Assembly (NCBI GenBank): GCA_025766275.1
Contig: JAFKAC010000014.1
Coordinates: 682,001 to 746,000 of the forward strand
DNA length: 64,000 bases
Source: Lactarius indigo
Lineage: Eukaryota; Basidiomycota; Agaricomycetes; Russulales; Russulaceae
Direction of reading: 5' to 3'
Part shown: in pieces, positions 1-11,537 of the stretch
How positions within the stretch are numbered: the stretch's first letter is position 1
Layout: every line of letters begins with the position of its first letter
Made by a program: the position numbers and the translations under genes
The notes under the pieces: generated by a model
The model's database searches: none
Seen by the model: the letters and a program-made list of their open reading frames with translations, nothing else
What the model was told of the DNA's origin: nothing

Positions 1-131
1 AGCGTGTCTACTCTCCACTGTGACTGTACGTTTGGCGCGTGACTTGTCTCCGCGCTAGGCTTGAGTGTGTACTAGTTCAGTTCACTTACTCTTTGCTTGG
101 TCTAGTTGTCGCGATAAGTCATACCGCTACA
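1..131. other. Possible end of an unidentified inserted element
   Basis: This stretch matches neither the Ty3 pol sequence that begins at 132 nor any LTR in the window. It ends in CA exactly where recognisable RNase H sequence of element B starts, as expected if it is the terminal part of another LTR or element inserted into B and cut by the window edge. There is no coding content. The other half lies outside the window, so this is inference only. Confidence 0.25.
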
Positions 132-338
132 CGGGTGTGCGAGAACAGGTTTGCTAGTGACAAGGGTTTTGAGATTTTGGAATGCTTTTTCTTCTTCAGT
201 TCCCCAGTGCCATTCCGCATCTTTGCATGTGAGTTTGTTGAGAGGTCGTGCTTTGGTTGCAAATCCTTGTATGAAGGGTCGGTAAAAATTGCAAAAGCCA
301 AGGAAAGAGCGGACGTCCTTAACTTTGGTTGGTGTAGG
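132..338 (-). mobile_element. Element B, 3'-side fragment (RT/RNase H junction)
   Basis: Read on the minus strand this aligns with the end of RT and the start of RNase H of sister elements (compare 38468-38680): the FLGFCNFY region followed by the stretch leading to LVTSEPVLAHP. It stops at 338, where element A begins. The B sequence resumes at 8145 with no coding gap except a 5-bp duplication GTAGG (334-338 and 8145-8149). It is therefore the downstream half of B, split by A. The rest of B's 3' side is outside the window or was displaced by the sequence at 1-131. Confidence 0.8.
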
Positions 339-846
339 TGTTACGCTCCACCGGCGTCAGTCCGACTTGGACTCTGAGATAGGTGTAATCGACTTAGCGA
401 AGATAAGTGAATGGGGACCACATGTCAACCCAACACAAGCTGAACAGGGGCACTACTGGCTCATGCTGCAGCGAAAGGAAAAGAGTAGTATCCCTTGGTG
501 GATACAAGCAGAGGCACTCTTAGTCGAAGACTAAGGCAGACAAAAGGCGAATCAAATGGTGGATTGAAGAAGACCAAGATGGGGACTCTTGGTCTTCCGA
601 GTCGACTACTTATACAGATACACGCGGGCTTTAAAGCGCCACTGGAATAGTACGTAACCAATAGTGTAACTAGCTCGAACCCTAGTACAGCTATCCTAGG
701 AATGAGTCATACATGAGTCGCAATCACATGCGAACTACTATGCTGACTGATGCGATGTAAGAGTCTATGACTAATACTAATACCGGACCGTAGTCATAAC
801 TGGTCATGAGTTGTGTGTAATGAGTCATCAAGTTCGTATCGTAACA
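339..846 (-). repeat. Element A 3' LTR (alpha family, 508 bp)
   Basis: A terminal repeat with TG/CA ends, paired with 7637-8144. On the minus strand it carries the same TATA (TATAAG) and start-site dyad as its partner. It differs from the partner only by C/T or G/A changes in CpG dinucleotides, for example at 363. Confidence 0.95.
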
Positions 847-858
847 TCACCCCCTTTT
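847..858 (-). other. Element A polypurine tract
   Basis: On the minus strand, AAAAGGGGGTGA lies directly upstream of the 3' LTR, the position of the plus-strand DNA primer in LTR elements. The same tract abuts the 3' LTRs of F (21036), G (22540) and E (46940). H has AAAAGGGAGGTGA (46069-46081). Confidence 0.85.
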
Positions 859-878
859 CAGGAGTGAGGCCCACCTCA

Positions 879-3800
879 CTAATCCGCTACCGATTCTTGC
901 CTCATCCGCTCTGCTTCATCCTCCATCCTTGTTAATATGTTCACACGCTCCAATCGATAGAGACTGTCCTTTTTGTCCACAGTCACCATTTCCTTCTCCA
1001 TCTGCAACTGCCGAATCCGCCTCTCCAGTTGGTCTTCGGCAAAGGCGAACTGCCGGAACCGGTGCAGCTCTTGAGTAAGGGTGACATCCCCAATGCACAT
1101 GAGCAGCAGGTCTGTGGGGTGTCGATCGTGGAGCATGAAATACTCCTCATGTGGGATGAAGGCGCGGTTGTTCTTTGGGAGGTGAGGAGTGGCGTAGAGG
1201 GGTTTACCATAAAGGAAACCAGACCCCGGAGCTAATCCGAGAATGAAGGGGTCTCCTCCTCGGATAACCTGTACGTGGGATGCTTGTACCATCGGTCCGT
1301 TGGGGAGTTTGATCAGGAACGGAATGTAATTGGATCCTCGATTGACCCAGAACCCTTCAGGGACAACGGCCCTGGTTGCTGGGTCTTGTTCCCCCATTGG
1401 TGTATAACGAGCCGCTTGTGCCACGGTGACTCGTCCTCGGTGTAAAGGCCCCCCCGCTGCGTCGACGAGGTAGGGAGTGGCAGCTGGATCTTCAGCATAG
1501 AATTCATGGTTAAGGAATGCGTGCCTGATGGGGTAATGGTCTCTAAGCTCGTCTTCATCCTCATCTTCGTCCAATACTCCCTCCACTCCTTCATCATTCG
1601 GCGTCGGCAGGCGGTGATATGCAGTTGCTCCCGCTGCCACCGCGCCGCCGTCTCCTTCCATTCCTGTTCGTATTTCTGCATGGCGTTGGGCGGTTTCACC
1701 GCGCGGGACAGCTGCTTGAAGCCGAAAGAGCTCGTCTTCTGTGAGGAAGACTTTGGGCTCACCGGTGTCGGGGTTTGTGAGGGCATACATTGGCAGAGGT
1801 GCTGGTTGAGTTGTTGTTGGATCGTCGTCGAGAGTTCCCTGTATGGGCACAGGGAATCATTGCAATGTCTGGTGCAGTTCTTCACTAGTGATAGGGCCGT
1901 CTTCCTCATGCTGCACAGTGGTACGGCTTCTGGTGACAGCTCCATTGGCTGCGGCGTCGTTGGAGGAGTCAGGGTTGACAAGTGTGGCGGAGGAGTCGTT
2001 GACAAGGGTGGAGAGGAGTGCGAGCTGGTCATTGCGTCGAGTGGAAGACATAGAGCGAAGGGAGGATGGGGACTTATCGCGACAGAGGGCCCCCCTTATA
2101 TGTGTCTCTCGGTCGGGGTTAGAATGTTTGAATTCCCGAACGGCTTCATCGGCGAATACGTCATCCTTATCTATCCATTGGTTATCTGAGTCAGGATAAC
2201 CCTTCCATTTGACGAGGTATTGGAGCTGACGCCTTCTGCCGAATCGCCGAGAGTCTAGAATCTTCTCGACCTTGTATTCTTCCTCGTTATCAACCAAATC
2301 GGGTGGTGGGTGCTGATAGTTTGGTCCGTGCGTGGGTGTTTCGTGATAAGGTGTGAGAAGATCTATATGGAAGACGTCGTGGATGCTCCACTGCGTGGGA
2401 AGCTCAAGGCGATAGTTGACAGGAGACATCACCTGGACGATTCTAAACGGTCCATGCCATTTGGCAGCTAATTTCGCGGTTGGCTGATGAGTGCGTAAGT
2501 GGCGTCCTTCGAGCCACACGAGGTCGCCTTCTTTGAATTTGGGCGTATCTTTGTGCTTGACCCATGACTTTTGTGCCTTGAGCATGCAAGAAAAGGCACG
2601 CTGTCGCGCTTGCTTAAACTGGTCTAGCCTTAACGACACCTGTGGGATAGGGGAAGGTCTATCGGTCCAATCAGCGTGAGGGTTGAACCCTGATAAGAGG
2701 AAGAAAGGGGACTCCTGCGTGGTTTCATTAGGCCAGTTGTTATGCGTAAATTCTGCCATTGGCAGATAACGAACCCAGTCATCTTGTCGTTCATTTACCC
2801 AGAAATGGAGGTATTGTTCTAGCCATTGGTTCGTTCGTTCCGATTGGCCGTCGGTCCTGGGGTGATAGGCGGTTGAGATATTTTGGCTGATGCCAAGGAT
2901 TTTGCATATCTCCCGCATGAACTTAGATGCAAAGCAGGGATCTCGGTCACTGATAACATGCAAGGGGAGTCCAAATCGTGGGAAGACATGGGAAACGTAC
3001 AGGGCGGCTGTTCCTTCGGCCGTTATCTCTTCGTTACAAGGAATGAAGATGGCCGCTTTAGTACAGTCATGGTCCGTTACCATGAGAATGGAGTCATAGC
3101 CGTGGGAAACGGGAAGCTTAGTAATAAAGTCCACTGAAATAGTTTCGAATGGTAGAGCTTCTGGTTTGGGGTATATGGGTTGCAGTGGTGCCCTAATGGG
3201 TCGGAGGTTGACTTTGTGCCGTTGGCATTCTGCACAACCTTTGACGTAGTCTGTAACGTCGTTCTTCATCTGTGGCCACCAATAATGTCGCTCAGTGAGT
3301 TGTAGGGTGCGTTTGATACCGGGGTGACCATAGACAGGAGAGTCGTGGTGAGCAGCGATGATAGTCCGTTTGTCATGGATACCACCAGTGACTACGCGAC
3401 GTCCATCCTTATACCACGTTCCTTCAATGTCTTTTAGTTTGTGAGCATCGACCCACGGTTTCAACTTAGCTATATCTTGTTCATAAATGGGGTGTTTGGG
3501 GGTCATTTCCGCCGGTAGGATTTCAGGTCTCCAGTGCGGATGTCGGGGTTCCTCCAGTGTGGTGGCACATGCAAAGACACTTTCTGGTAATACGGTTACT
3601 CCTTCATTGTCATTTTCTCCTTGGTCGTAGTCCGGCCTTCGCGATAGTGCGTCAGCGTGTCCATTGGAGGTTCCTTTAATGTGATGAATCTCGAAGTCGT
3701 ATTCCGAGAGTTCGAGTACTTCCCTGGCTACGCACCTGCTAATCTTTTGTGGTGATTTCCAGTATTGCAGGTTGAGGTGGTCTGAGAACACTTTGATCTT

Positions 3801-5684
3801 ATGGGGAGAACCCGCTAAAAGGGGTCTCCAATGGCAGAAGGCCTTGACAATTGCTAGGAGTTCGAGATCATAAATATCGTAGTTTCACTCGGCTTCATTG
3901 AGGGTAGATGAGTAATAGCCAATGGGGTGTCGTTTACCATCTGCCTTTCATTGGAGAAGGACTGCGCCCGTAGCAAAGCCGGACGCGTCGACTTCTAGTT
4001 CGAACTGTTGGGTGAGATCTGGGTGTGCTAGGACAGGTTCGCTAGTGACGAGGGTTTTAAGGTCTTGAAATGCCTTTTCTTCTTCGGTCCCCCAGTGCCA
4101 TTCAGCGTTTTTGCATGTAAGTTTGTTAAGAGGCCGTGCTTTGGTTGCGAATCCTCATATGAAGGGTTGGTAAAAATTGCAGAAACCCAGAAAAGAGCGG
4201 ACGTCCTTAACTTTGGTTGGCGTGGGCCAGTCCTTGATGCCCGAAATTTTGACAGGGTCCATGCGTGTCACCCCCTTTTCAAGGATTACCCCCAGGTAAT
4301 CCATGCGTGGGGAGTGAAAGAGACATTTCTTGAGCTTGTAATACAGGTCGTGTTCTGCGGATACGCGGAGTACGTCTTTGATGGCTTTGATGTGATCCGG
4401 TAGCGAGTGATTAAGTCCTGTAGCAATGCCAATATCGTCCATGTATACCCGAATGACGGTTCCCCGTTGCTCATGTTTTGCAATGACATCCCTGAAGATG
4501 AAGTTCATCATGGTCTGGAATGTAGCTGGGGAGTTGGTTAAGCCGAAAAACATCACTGTGGGTTCGAATAAGCCGTAATGTGTTTTAAACGCAGCCTTCT
4601 CTTCATCCCCTTCCTTGATACGTACGTTGTTGTACCCCCATCTGACATCGAGCTTGGTGTATATGTGAGCATTGCTAAGATCGGTAATGAGATCGGAGAT
4701 GAGAGGGAGTGGGTATTGATTGCGGATGGTGACCGCGTTGATCTTCTGGTAGTCTTGGACAGGTCGTAACTTTCCATCCTTCTTCTTGATGAAAAAGAAA
4801 GATGACGCGTAGGGGGATTTCGAAGGTCGTATATACCCCTTCTTCAGTTGTTCGTCGATCCATTCGCGTAGTTTCTTATCTTCTTCTTGGGTCATCAGGT
4901 ATATTTTGCAATCAATTGCATCTGCAGTTCCTGGTTTGAATTCGATGGCGTGATCCCAGGGCCTGCTGGGCGGAAACCTGTCTGATGCTTCTTCGCTGAA
5001 GAGACGCTCGAACTCTTGATATTCAGGAGGCAACTCAGCTTTGGTGACATATTGTTGAGCGGCGATAGCGAGATCAGTGGCGGTAGCTCGGATTCGGCAT
5101 CCTTCTTTGAATTGCTGCCGCTGCTCGTTCGTGATAACACAGGAGTGTACGATTTCGTAGTCATCGTCCCGGACGGTAGTTGATGCAACGACTGGCGTTG
5201 TTTCAATGTAGGGGTTGGTTGATCGAATAACAATGGGGAGCATGTCTTCGTGTATAACGGCCTGCGACCATTTGATGTGTGGGTTGTAGGTAGCGAGCCA
5301 TGGGTATCCTAGCACGATGTCTTCGTTGCCTATATCAGTGATGAGGAAGCGCATTTCCTTATGAATGCCTTTAGTTTGAACATCGACATCCATATAGTGA
5401 GTGATACACCCCAATTTGTTTTCCGTATTGTCAATATTCCATATCTTTTTTGGGACGTCCAATAGTTTAGTTCCCAACCCCATCCTTTTGGCAAAGGAGG
5501 GTTTTATGAAGCAGTGGGTTGCTCCGGAATCAACTAGTGCTTGTATGTCGGCCATTGCATAACTTGTGCGAATCGAAACTGGAACTCTCATAGAACGATA
5601 GCGAGTCATGATTACACTGTTACAATTAACTGCCCTCACCCAGGCCGATGGGTTCAGGCGTCCTGAAAACCCTCCTTCTTCCAC
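879..5684 (-). pseudogene. pol: Element A pol: PR-RT-RNase H-integrase-chromodomain plus C-terminal extension, broken by stops
   Basis: One minus-strand frame covers the whole region. In order: aspartic protease (DSGATHCF), RT with YMDDIG, RNase H (LEVDASGFATG in sister copies), an integrase HHCC finger (HPGIKRT to CAECQ), the integrase D,D,E core (SVDFITK, SDRDP, GQSERTN), a GPF module, a chromodomain (YLVKWKGYPDSDNQW) and a C-terminal region of about 330 residues (1856-879). The frame is interrupted by TGA at 4155-4157, 3948-3950 and 1857-1859, each where sister copies have an Arg codon (CGA/CGC). The chromodomain would tether integration to modified histones; that role is family knowledge. 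Pol is expressed by -1 frameshift from gag. Non-functional as it stands. Confidence 0.9.
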
Positions 5685-7615
5685 AGCTGTTGGAGGATAA
5701 TGTCCTTTACATCGTCTGATTCTCCAGCCACTCTGTTAAGCCAATCGCTGGCGTGTTGTTGAGGGGGCACTTCTTGGACCGCCCTAGTAGCAACCTTGGG
5801 CTCCTGTTGATGGTAATCGGTATCGACATAGCGACTAGTTGACGCTTGAGGCTGATAGCCTCCCCGTGGTTGTCTACAATCATGGGCCATGTGTCCGTCC
5901 TTTCCGCAATTATAACATGTGACTGGCCTTTGGTTATTATGTCCTCCTCCTCGTTGGAGGAACCCTCCTCAAGGTCGGTATGGGGGACGAGGAGCGAGTA
6001 TATCCTCTGCTCCTGCTAGTTGCCCTCGAATTTGGTCTGCCGAGGTATCCATTGCATTGGGATCTCGGGGCAGGTTTCTCGGTTGCCAGGAACTCCTCGG
6101 TGGTCCCTGCCATTGTTGTTGTTGTCATGGTCTTCCTTGCCCTTGTCCGGGAAGAACCCCTTTGTTTAATACTGCTTTGAGGTGAAGATATTGTTGTTGG
6201 CGAGTGGTGGCTGCCTCTTTCCACTCATGGTAGTTACAAGGGTTATCAAGGGTGTAGACCTTTTCATATAGGTCTTTTGGTAGTCCGCTCGCGAATAAAT
6301 CAAGCGTTTGCGGGTCGTCGAGTCTGTACTGAGCGTGGCGTATTAACTGCTCGAATTGGGTGCAATACTCATCTAGATTGCCCCCGATCATTTTTACTCC
6401 CTTCTTGAGTTCGTATTGAGCTTGTTCTTGCTCCATGGTATTGCGGAAGTGCTGCATAAAGCTGCGCATGACTTCATTCCATAGTCCTTCACTGGTACGG
6501 GGTATACCGGCTTGTATCTGACCGTTGAGCCAGGTAAGCATTGCTAGTACCCATTCGCTGACATTGACGCCCTTGATGTATGATAGGAAAAGTAGGGCGC
6601 ATCGATATGGTGTCGCCATAATGCCCTCGTCAGCGTTCATGCCCCAATAGACATGCCATTGGGTGAGAAACGCTTCAACTTTGGCGCATTCTCCGTCGAA
6701 TACTGTGGGAGCTTCACCAGCTAACTTATTACTTGGAGGGATGATGGGTCCTGCACCTGGTAATCCCCCTCCTGGGTGTCCTCCTCCTGGTGGTCCTCCC
6801 GGGAATCCTCCAGGGAACCCCCTGAATCCAGGTCCTCTTGATGGGGGTCTGCCCCCTCCTCCTGGTAGATTGCCAGGAGGTCCGCCTCCTCCACTAGGGG
6901 GGTCGGCTACGTCGGGTCCGATGGCTCGATGGATTGCTACGTCATCTTCGGTCATTCGATGACTGGTATAGGGATTGATGGGAGCTAAATTAGCTCTGGA
7001 TTCTTCAGTGATGCGTCTTTGTTCTTCTAGTGCTATCTGATCCCTTGCTTCAGTGGTGAGTTGCAGTTCTTCGTGTGTAATGGTGGCGGTAGCCATTGCG
7101 ACTGCTGGGCTGTGGATGTGAATTATCTCCGGTTCGGGTTGGTGGATGGTAAGAGACTCAGTTCTTTGTATAATATGATTGCCAATAGCTCCTAAGCTAG
7201 CGTCTTCTGCTGGCGTTGTTCCTCTGCTGGGTGATTGACTTTCGGAGGCTTCTTCTCCGCTAATTCCTTCGTCGGTGTGTTCTTGCGCTTGTCCGTCAAT
7301 AGGACTGTAGTCTGCGCGGCTATTGAGCTCTCGTGCGTCGATATCGCAGTTGTAGTTTCTCCCTGCTGGTCGTACAATGTCCCAGCGGTGGTCTATGGGA
7401 TTCCAAGTAACCTCAGTCCAACAGAGATGCTCGAAATTGAACTCAACAGGCTGGAAACGGTTAGGACCGTTAAACTCTACGAAGTATCCGGTGTCTTCTC
7501 CTCGTTCTCTCCACTGGGCTGCTCCTAAGAATCTTGTTGGTACGTTATGATCTCCTCGTCGTTCAATGTGGTAGGGACGGAAGGACGTCCACTGGTCTCT
7601 GGTCGAATACGCCAC
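5654..7615 (-). pseudogene. gag: Element A gag (nucleocapsid), two premature stops
   Basis: Gag forms the particle and binds RNA. The frame runs from a GTG at 7613-7615 (no ATG is available) through a conserved N-terminal block (TRDQWTSFRPY, GYFVEFNGP), an acidic region, a Gly/Pro-rich linker, a Ty3-type capsid domain (TQWHVYWGMN, LDEYCTQFEQLI) and a CX2CX4HX4C zinc knuckle (CYNCGKDGHMAHDC). It ends with TGA just after the frameshift site. TGA codons at 6125-6127 and 5969-5971 replace Arg codons present in sister copies. The first in-frame Met is at about residue 174, so the start is unresolved. Confidence 0.88.
5666..5672 (-). promoter_or_regulatory. -1 ribosomal frameshift heptamer GGGTTTT (element A)
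   Basis: In the gag frame the codons are GAG GGT TTT, i.e. G GGT TTT, which fits the X XXY YYZ slippery pattern; pol reads GGG TTT TCA. The gag TGA follows within about 12 nt. A short stem ACCCA...TGGGT lies just downstream. The heptamer is identical in all seven elements of the window. Confidence 0.8.
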
Positions 7616-7623
7616 GGTTGAAG

Positions 7624-7634
7624 ATCTTGGTCTT
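7624..7634 (-). promoter_or_regulatory. Element A self-priming primer-binding site
   Basis: The minus-strand sequence AAGACCAAGAT lies 2 nt inside the 5' LTR. It does not begin with TGG as a tRNA-type PBS would. It is an exact complement of ATCTTGGTCTT in the LTR (7878-7868), the predicted transcript start 34 bp from TATAAG. This is the Tf1/sushi arrangement, in which the mRNA 5' end primes reverse transcription. Confidence 0.85.
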
Positions 7635-7636
7635 AA

Positions 7637-8144
7637 TGTTACGCTCCACCGGCGTCAGTCTGACTTGGACTCTGAGATAGGTGTAATCGACTTAGCGAAG
7701 ATAAGTGAATGGGGACCACATGTCAACCCAACACAAGCTGAACAGGGGCACTACTGGCTCACGCTGCAGCGAAAGGAAAAGAGTAGTATCCCTTGGTGGA
7801 TACAAGCAGAGGCACTCTTAGTCGAAGACTAAGGCAGACAAAAGGTGAATCAAATGGTGGATTGAAGAAGACCAAGATGGGGACTCTTGGTCTTCCAAGT
7901 CGACTACTTATACAGATACATGCGGGCTTTAAAGCGCCGCTGGAATAGTACGTAACCAATAGCGTAACTAGCTCGAACCCTAGTACAGCTATCCTAGGAA
8001 TGAGTCATACATGAGTCGCAATCACATGCGAACTACTATGCTGACTGATGCGATGTAAGAGTCTATGACTAATACTAATACCGGACCGTAGTCATAACCG
8101 GTCATGAGTTGTGTGTAATGAGTCATCAAGTTCGTATTGTAACA
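7637..8144 (-). repeat. Element A 5' LTR (alpha family) with promoter
   Basis: 508-bp LTR. Minus-strand TATAAG (7912-7907) lies 34 bp before ATCTTGGTCTT (7878-7868). The start is the downstream arm of an inverted repeat whose upstream arm is a second copy of the PBS sequence. The right flank GTAGG (8145-8149) is the TSD. Confidence 0.93.
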
Positions 8145-9607
8145 GTAGGCCAGTCCTTGATGCCAGAAATTTTGACAGGATCCATACGTGTCACCCCCTT
8201 TTCAAGGATTACCCCCAGGTAATCCATACGTGGGGAGTGGAAAAGACATTTCTCGAGTTTGTAGTATAAGTTGTGTTCGGCAGATATGCGAAGTACATCT
8301 TTAACGGCTTCTATATGATCTGGTAGCGAGTGGTTCAGTCCAGTAGCGATGCCAATATCGTCCATGTAGACCCGAATAACGGTTCCTCGTTTTTCATGCT
8401 TCACAATGACGTCCCTAAAGATGAAGTTCATCATAGTCTGGAATGTTGCCGGGGAATTGGTTAGGCCGAAGAACATCACCGTTGGTTCGAATAATCCGTA
8501 TCGCGTTTTGAACGCTGCCTTTTCTTCATCTCCCTCTTTAATGTGTACATTGTTATACCCCCACCTGACATCGAGTTTGGTGTAGATGTGAGCATTACTG
8601 AGGTCAGTAATAAGGTCAGAGATGAGGGGAAGTGGGTATTGGTTGCGAATAGTGACGACGTTGATCTTTCGGTAGTCCTGGACCGGTCGTAGTTTTCCAT
8701 CTTTCTTTTTGATGAAGAAGAAAGATGAAGCGTATGGAGATTTAGAGGGTCGTATATATCCCTTCTTTAGTTGCTCGTCTATCCATTTGCGTAGTTTTTT
8801 ATCTTCTTCCTGAGTCATAGGGTATATTTTGCAATCAATTGCGTTGGCTGTTCCTGGCTTGAATTCGATGGCATGATCCCAAGGCCTGCTGGGTGGAAAC
8901 CTATCTGATGCTTCTTCGCTGAAGAGGCGTTCGAATTCGTGATATTCAGGGGGTAACTCAGCTTTAGTGATGTATTGTTGAGCGGCGATAGCGAGATTGG
9001 TGGCAGTGGCTCGAATTCGACATTCTTCTTGGAATTGTTGTTGCTGCTCATCCGTGATAACGCAAGAATGTACTATCTCATAGTCATCATTCTGGACAGT
9101 GGCTGTTGCAACTACCAGCATTGTTTTGATATAAGGGTTAGTTGAACGAATAATAATAGGGAGCATATCCTCATGTATGGCAGCTTGTGACCATTTGATG
9201 TGCGGGTCATAGATAGTGAGCCAGGGATATCCCAGTATGATATCTTCGTTGCCAATATCTGTGATAAGGAAGCGGATTTCCTTATGGATTCCTTTAGTTT
9301 GGACGTCGACATCAGTATAATGAGTGATACGCCCCGAATTGTTCTCTGTGTTATCAATATTCCATATCTTTTTTGGGACGTCGAGTTGTTTGGTCCCAAG
9401 TCCCATCCTTTTCGCGAAGGAGGGCCTCATGAAGCAGTGGGTTGCTCCTGAGTCTACTAGTGCTCGTATGTTGGCCATTGCGTAACTGGTGCGAATCGAT
9501 ACTGGAACTCTCATAGAATGGTAGCGAGTCATGATTACACTGTTACATTTAACTGACCTTACCCAGGCCGATGGGTTCAGGCGTCCTGAAAACCCTCCTT
9601 CTTCCAC
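8145..9607 (-). pseudogene. pol: Element B pol N-terminal part (protease and RT), split by element A
   Basis: An open frame of about 490 codons beginning MEEGGFSGRLNP in the -1 frame relative to gag. It contains the protease (ALVDSGATHCF), RT with YMDDIGIAT and the connection to GVTRMDPVKISGIKDWP, and has no internal stop in this part. It is cut at 8145 by element A, whose LTR supplies the last codons. It is about 90% like the A and F/I counterparts by eye. Confidence 0.9.
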
Positions 9608-11517
9608 AACTGTTGGAGGATAATGTCTTTTACGTCGTCTGATTCTCCAGCTACTCCGTTAAGCCAATCACTGGCACGCTGTTGAGGGGGTACATCTTGA
9701 ACCGCCCTGGTAGCGACTTCTGGTTCTTGTTGATGGTAGTCGGTATCAATATAGCGACTAGTTGATGCTTGAGGCTGGTAGCCTCCTCATGGTTGTCTAC
9801 AATCATGGGCCATGTGTCCGTCCTTCCCACAATTGTAACAAGTGACTGGCCTTTGGTTATTACGTCCTCCTCCTCTTGGTCGGTATGGGGGACGAGGAGT
9901 GAGTATATCTTCAGCTCCTGCAAGCCGCCCTCGGATTCGGTCTGCGGAGGTGTCCATAGCATTTGGATCTTGGGGCAAATTTCTTGGCTGCCAGGAGCTT
10001 CTTGGCGGTCCTTGCCATTGTTGCTGTTGACATGGTCGTCCTTGTCCTTGTCCTGAAGGAACCCCTTTGTTTAGTACTGCTTTGAGGTGAAGATATTGTT
10101 GTTGACCAGTGGTGGCTGCTTCCTTCCACTCGCAGTAATTGCGGGGGTTGTCGAGGGTGTAAACCTTCTCATATAGGTCCTTTGGCAGCCTGCTTGCAAA
10201 TAGATCCAGCATTTGGGGATCGTCGAGTCTGTACTGAGCGTGGCGTATTAACTGCTCGAACTGGGTGCAATACTCATCTAGATTTCCCCCGATCATTTTG
10301 ACTCCTTTCTTAAGCTCACATTGGGCTTGTTCTTGTTCCATCGTGTTCCGGAAGCGCTGCATGAAGCTGCACGTGACTTCGTTCCATAGTCCTTCGCTAG
10401 TACGGGGTATTCCTGTTTGTATCTGGCCGTTGAGCCAGGTGAGCATTGCCAACACCCATTTGCTGATGTTGACACCCTTGATGTATGATAGAAAGAGGAG
10501 GGCTCGTCGGTATGGTGTTGCCATGATGCCTTCATCTGCATTCATGCCCCAGTAAACGTGCCATTGAGTGAGAAAGGCTTTGACTTTTGCGCGTTCTCCG
10601 TCAAATACTGTGGGTGCTTCACCAGCTAATTTACTATTTGGAGGGACAATGGGACCTGCACCTGGTAATCCTCCTCCAGGGTGTCCTCCTCCTGGTGGCC
10701 CTCCTTGGAATCCTCCAGGGAATCCTCCAAATCTGGGTCCTCTGGGTGGGGGTCCTCCTCCTGGTAAGTCGCCAGGGGGTCCTCCCCCACCACTAGGAGG
10801 GTCAGCTATGTCTGGTCCGATGGCACAATGAATTGCTACATCATCGTCAGTCATTTGGTGACCGGTGTATGGGTTGATAGGAGCCAAGTTGGCTCGTGAT
10901 TCTTCTGCGATGCATCTTTGCTCTTCTAGGGCTATTTGGTCCCTTGCTTCAGTGGTAAGCGATACTTCTTCTTGTGTGATGGTGGCAGTTGCCATTGCGA
11001 CTGCTGGGCTGTGAATATGGATTACTTCTGGTTCGGGTTGGTGGATAGTTAGGGACTCAGTTCGTTGTATAATGTGGTCGCCAATGGCTCCTAGGCTGGC
11101 TTCTTCTGCCAGCGTAGTTCCTCGGCTTGGCGACTGTTGACTTTCGGAAGCTTCCTCCCCGCTAATTCCTTTGTCAGTGTGTTCTTGTGCTTGTCCGTCG
11201 ATAGGACCGTAGTCTGCGCGGCTGTTAAGTTCTCGCACATTGATGTCACAATTGTAATTTCTTCCTGCTGGTTGTACGATGTCCCAGCGGTGATCTATAG
11301 GGTTCCACGTAACCTCGGTCCAACAAAGGTGTTCAAAATTGAACTCAACGGGTCAAAAATGGTTAGGACCGTTGAACTCTACAAAGTACCCAGTATCCTC
11401 TCCTCATTCTCTCCACTGGGCTGCTCCTAAGAATCTTGTTGGTATGTTTCAATCTCCTCGTCGTTCAATATGATAGGGACGGAAAGACGTCCACTGATCT
11501 CTGGTCGAGTACGCCAC
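9577..11517 (-). pseudogene. gag: Element B gag
   Basis: Same architecture as A gag: N-terminal block, Gly/Pro linker, capsid and zinc knuckle CYNCGKDGHMAHDC. The GTG that replaces a start codon is at 11515-11517. The long frame begins only at 11238 and is closed after the knuckle by a TGA at 9787-9789 where A has an Arg codon; the remainder to the GGGTTTT site (9589-9595) is still readable. Confidence 0.85.
9589..9595 (-). promoter_or_regulatory. -1 frameshift heptamer GGGTTTT (element B)
   Basis: Same position and frame relation as in A: gag reads GGT TTT, pol reads GGG TTT, and the gag stop follows at 9577-9579. Confidence 0.75.
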
Positions 11518-11524
11518 GATGAGG

Positions 11525-11535
11525 ATCTTGGTCTT
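11525..11535 (-). promoter_or_regulatory. Element B self-priming PBS
   Basis: Minus-strand AAGACCAAGAT, 2 nt from the LTR edge, complementary to the transcript-start motif in the adjoining LTR. Confidence 0.82.
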
Positions 11536-11537
11536 AA

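Larger units (their letters stand above)
339..8144 (-). mobile_element. Element A: full-length Ty3/chromovirus (alpha family)
   Basis: A complete 7806-bp Tf1/sushi-type LTR retrotransposon on the minus strand. Two 508-bp LTRs (339-846, 7637-8144) begin TGTTACG and end in CA, flanked by the 5-bp TSD GTAGG. A purine tract abuts the 3' LTR and a self-priming PBS lies 2 bp inside the 5' LTR. Gag and pol overlap through a -1 frameshift site. The two LTRs differ at nine positions by my comparison, all transitions at CpG. Gag and pol carry several in-frame TGA stops, so this copy is not autonomous. It sits inside element B. Confidence 0.95.

Noticed and set aside
461..661. A 66-codon minus-strand frame repeated exactly at 7759-7959
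   Set aside because: It lies wholly inside the two LTRs of element A and is duplicated only because the LTR is. It has no domain and crosses the promoter.
7624..7634. A tRNA-type primer-binding site in the Ty3 elements
   Set aside because: The sequence does not begin with TGG and has an exact complement at the predicted transcript start in the LTR, which explains it better.
10568..10831. Plus-strand Pro/Gly-rich frames such as 10568-10831, 6663-6962, 14604-14948 and 51782-52087
   Set aside because: These are antisense readings of the Gly/Pro linker of Gag. Long openness comes from the composition of the real frame on the other strand.
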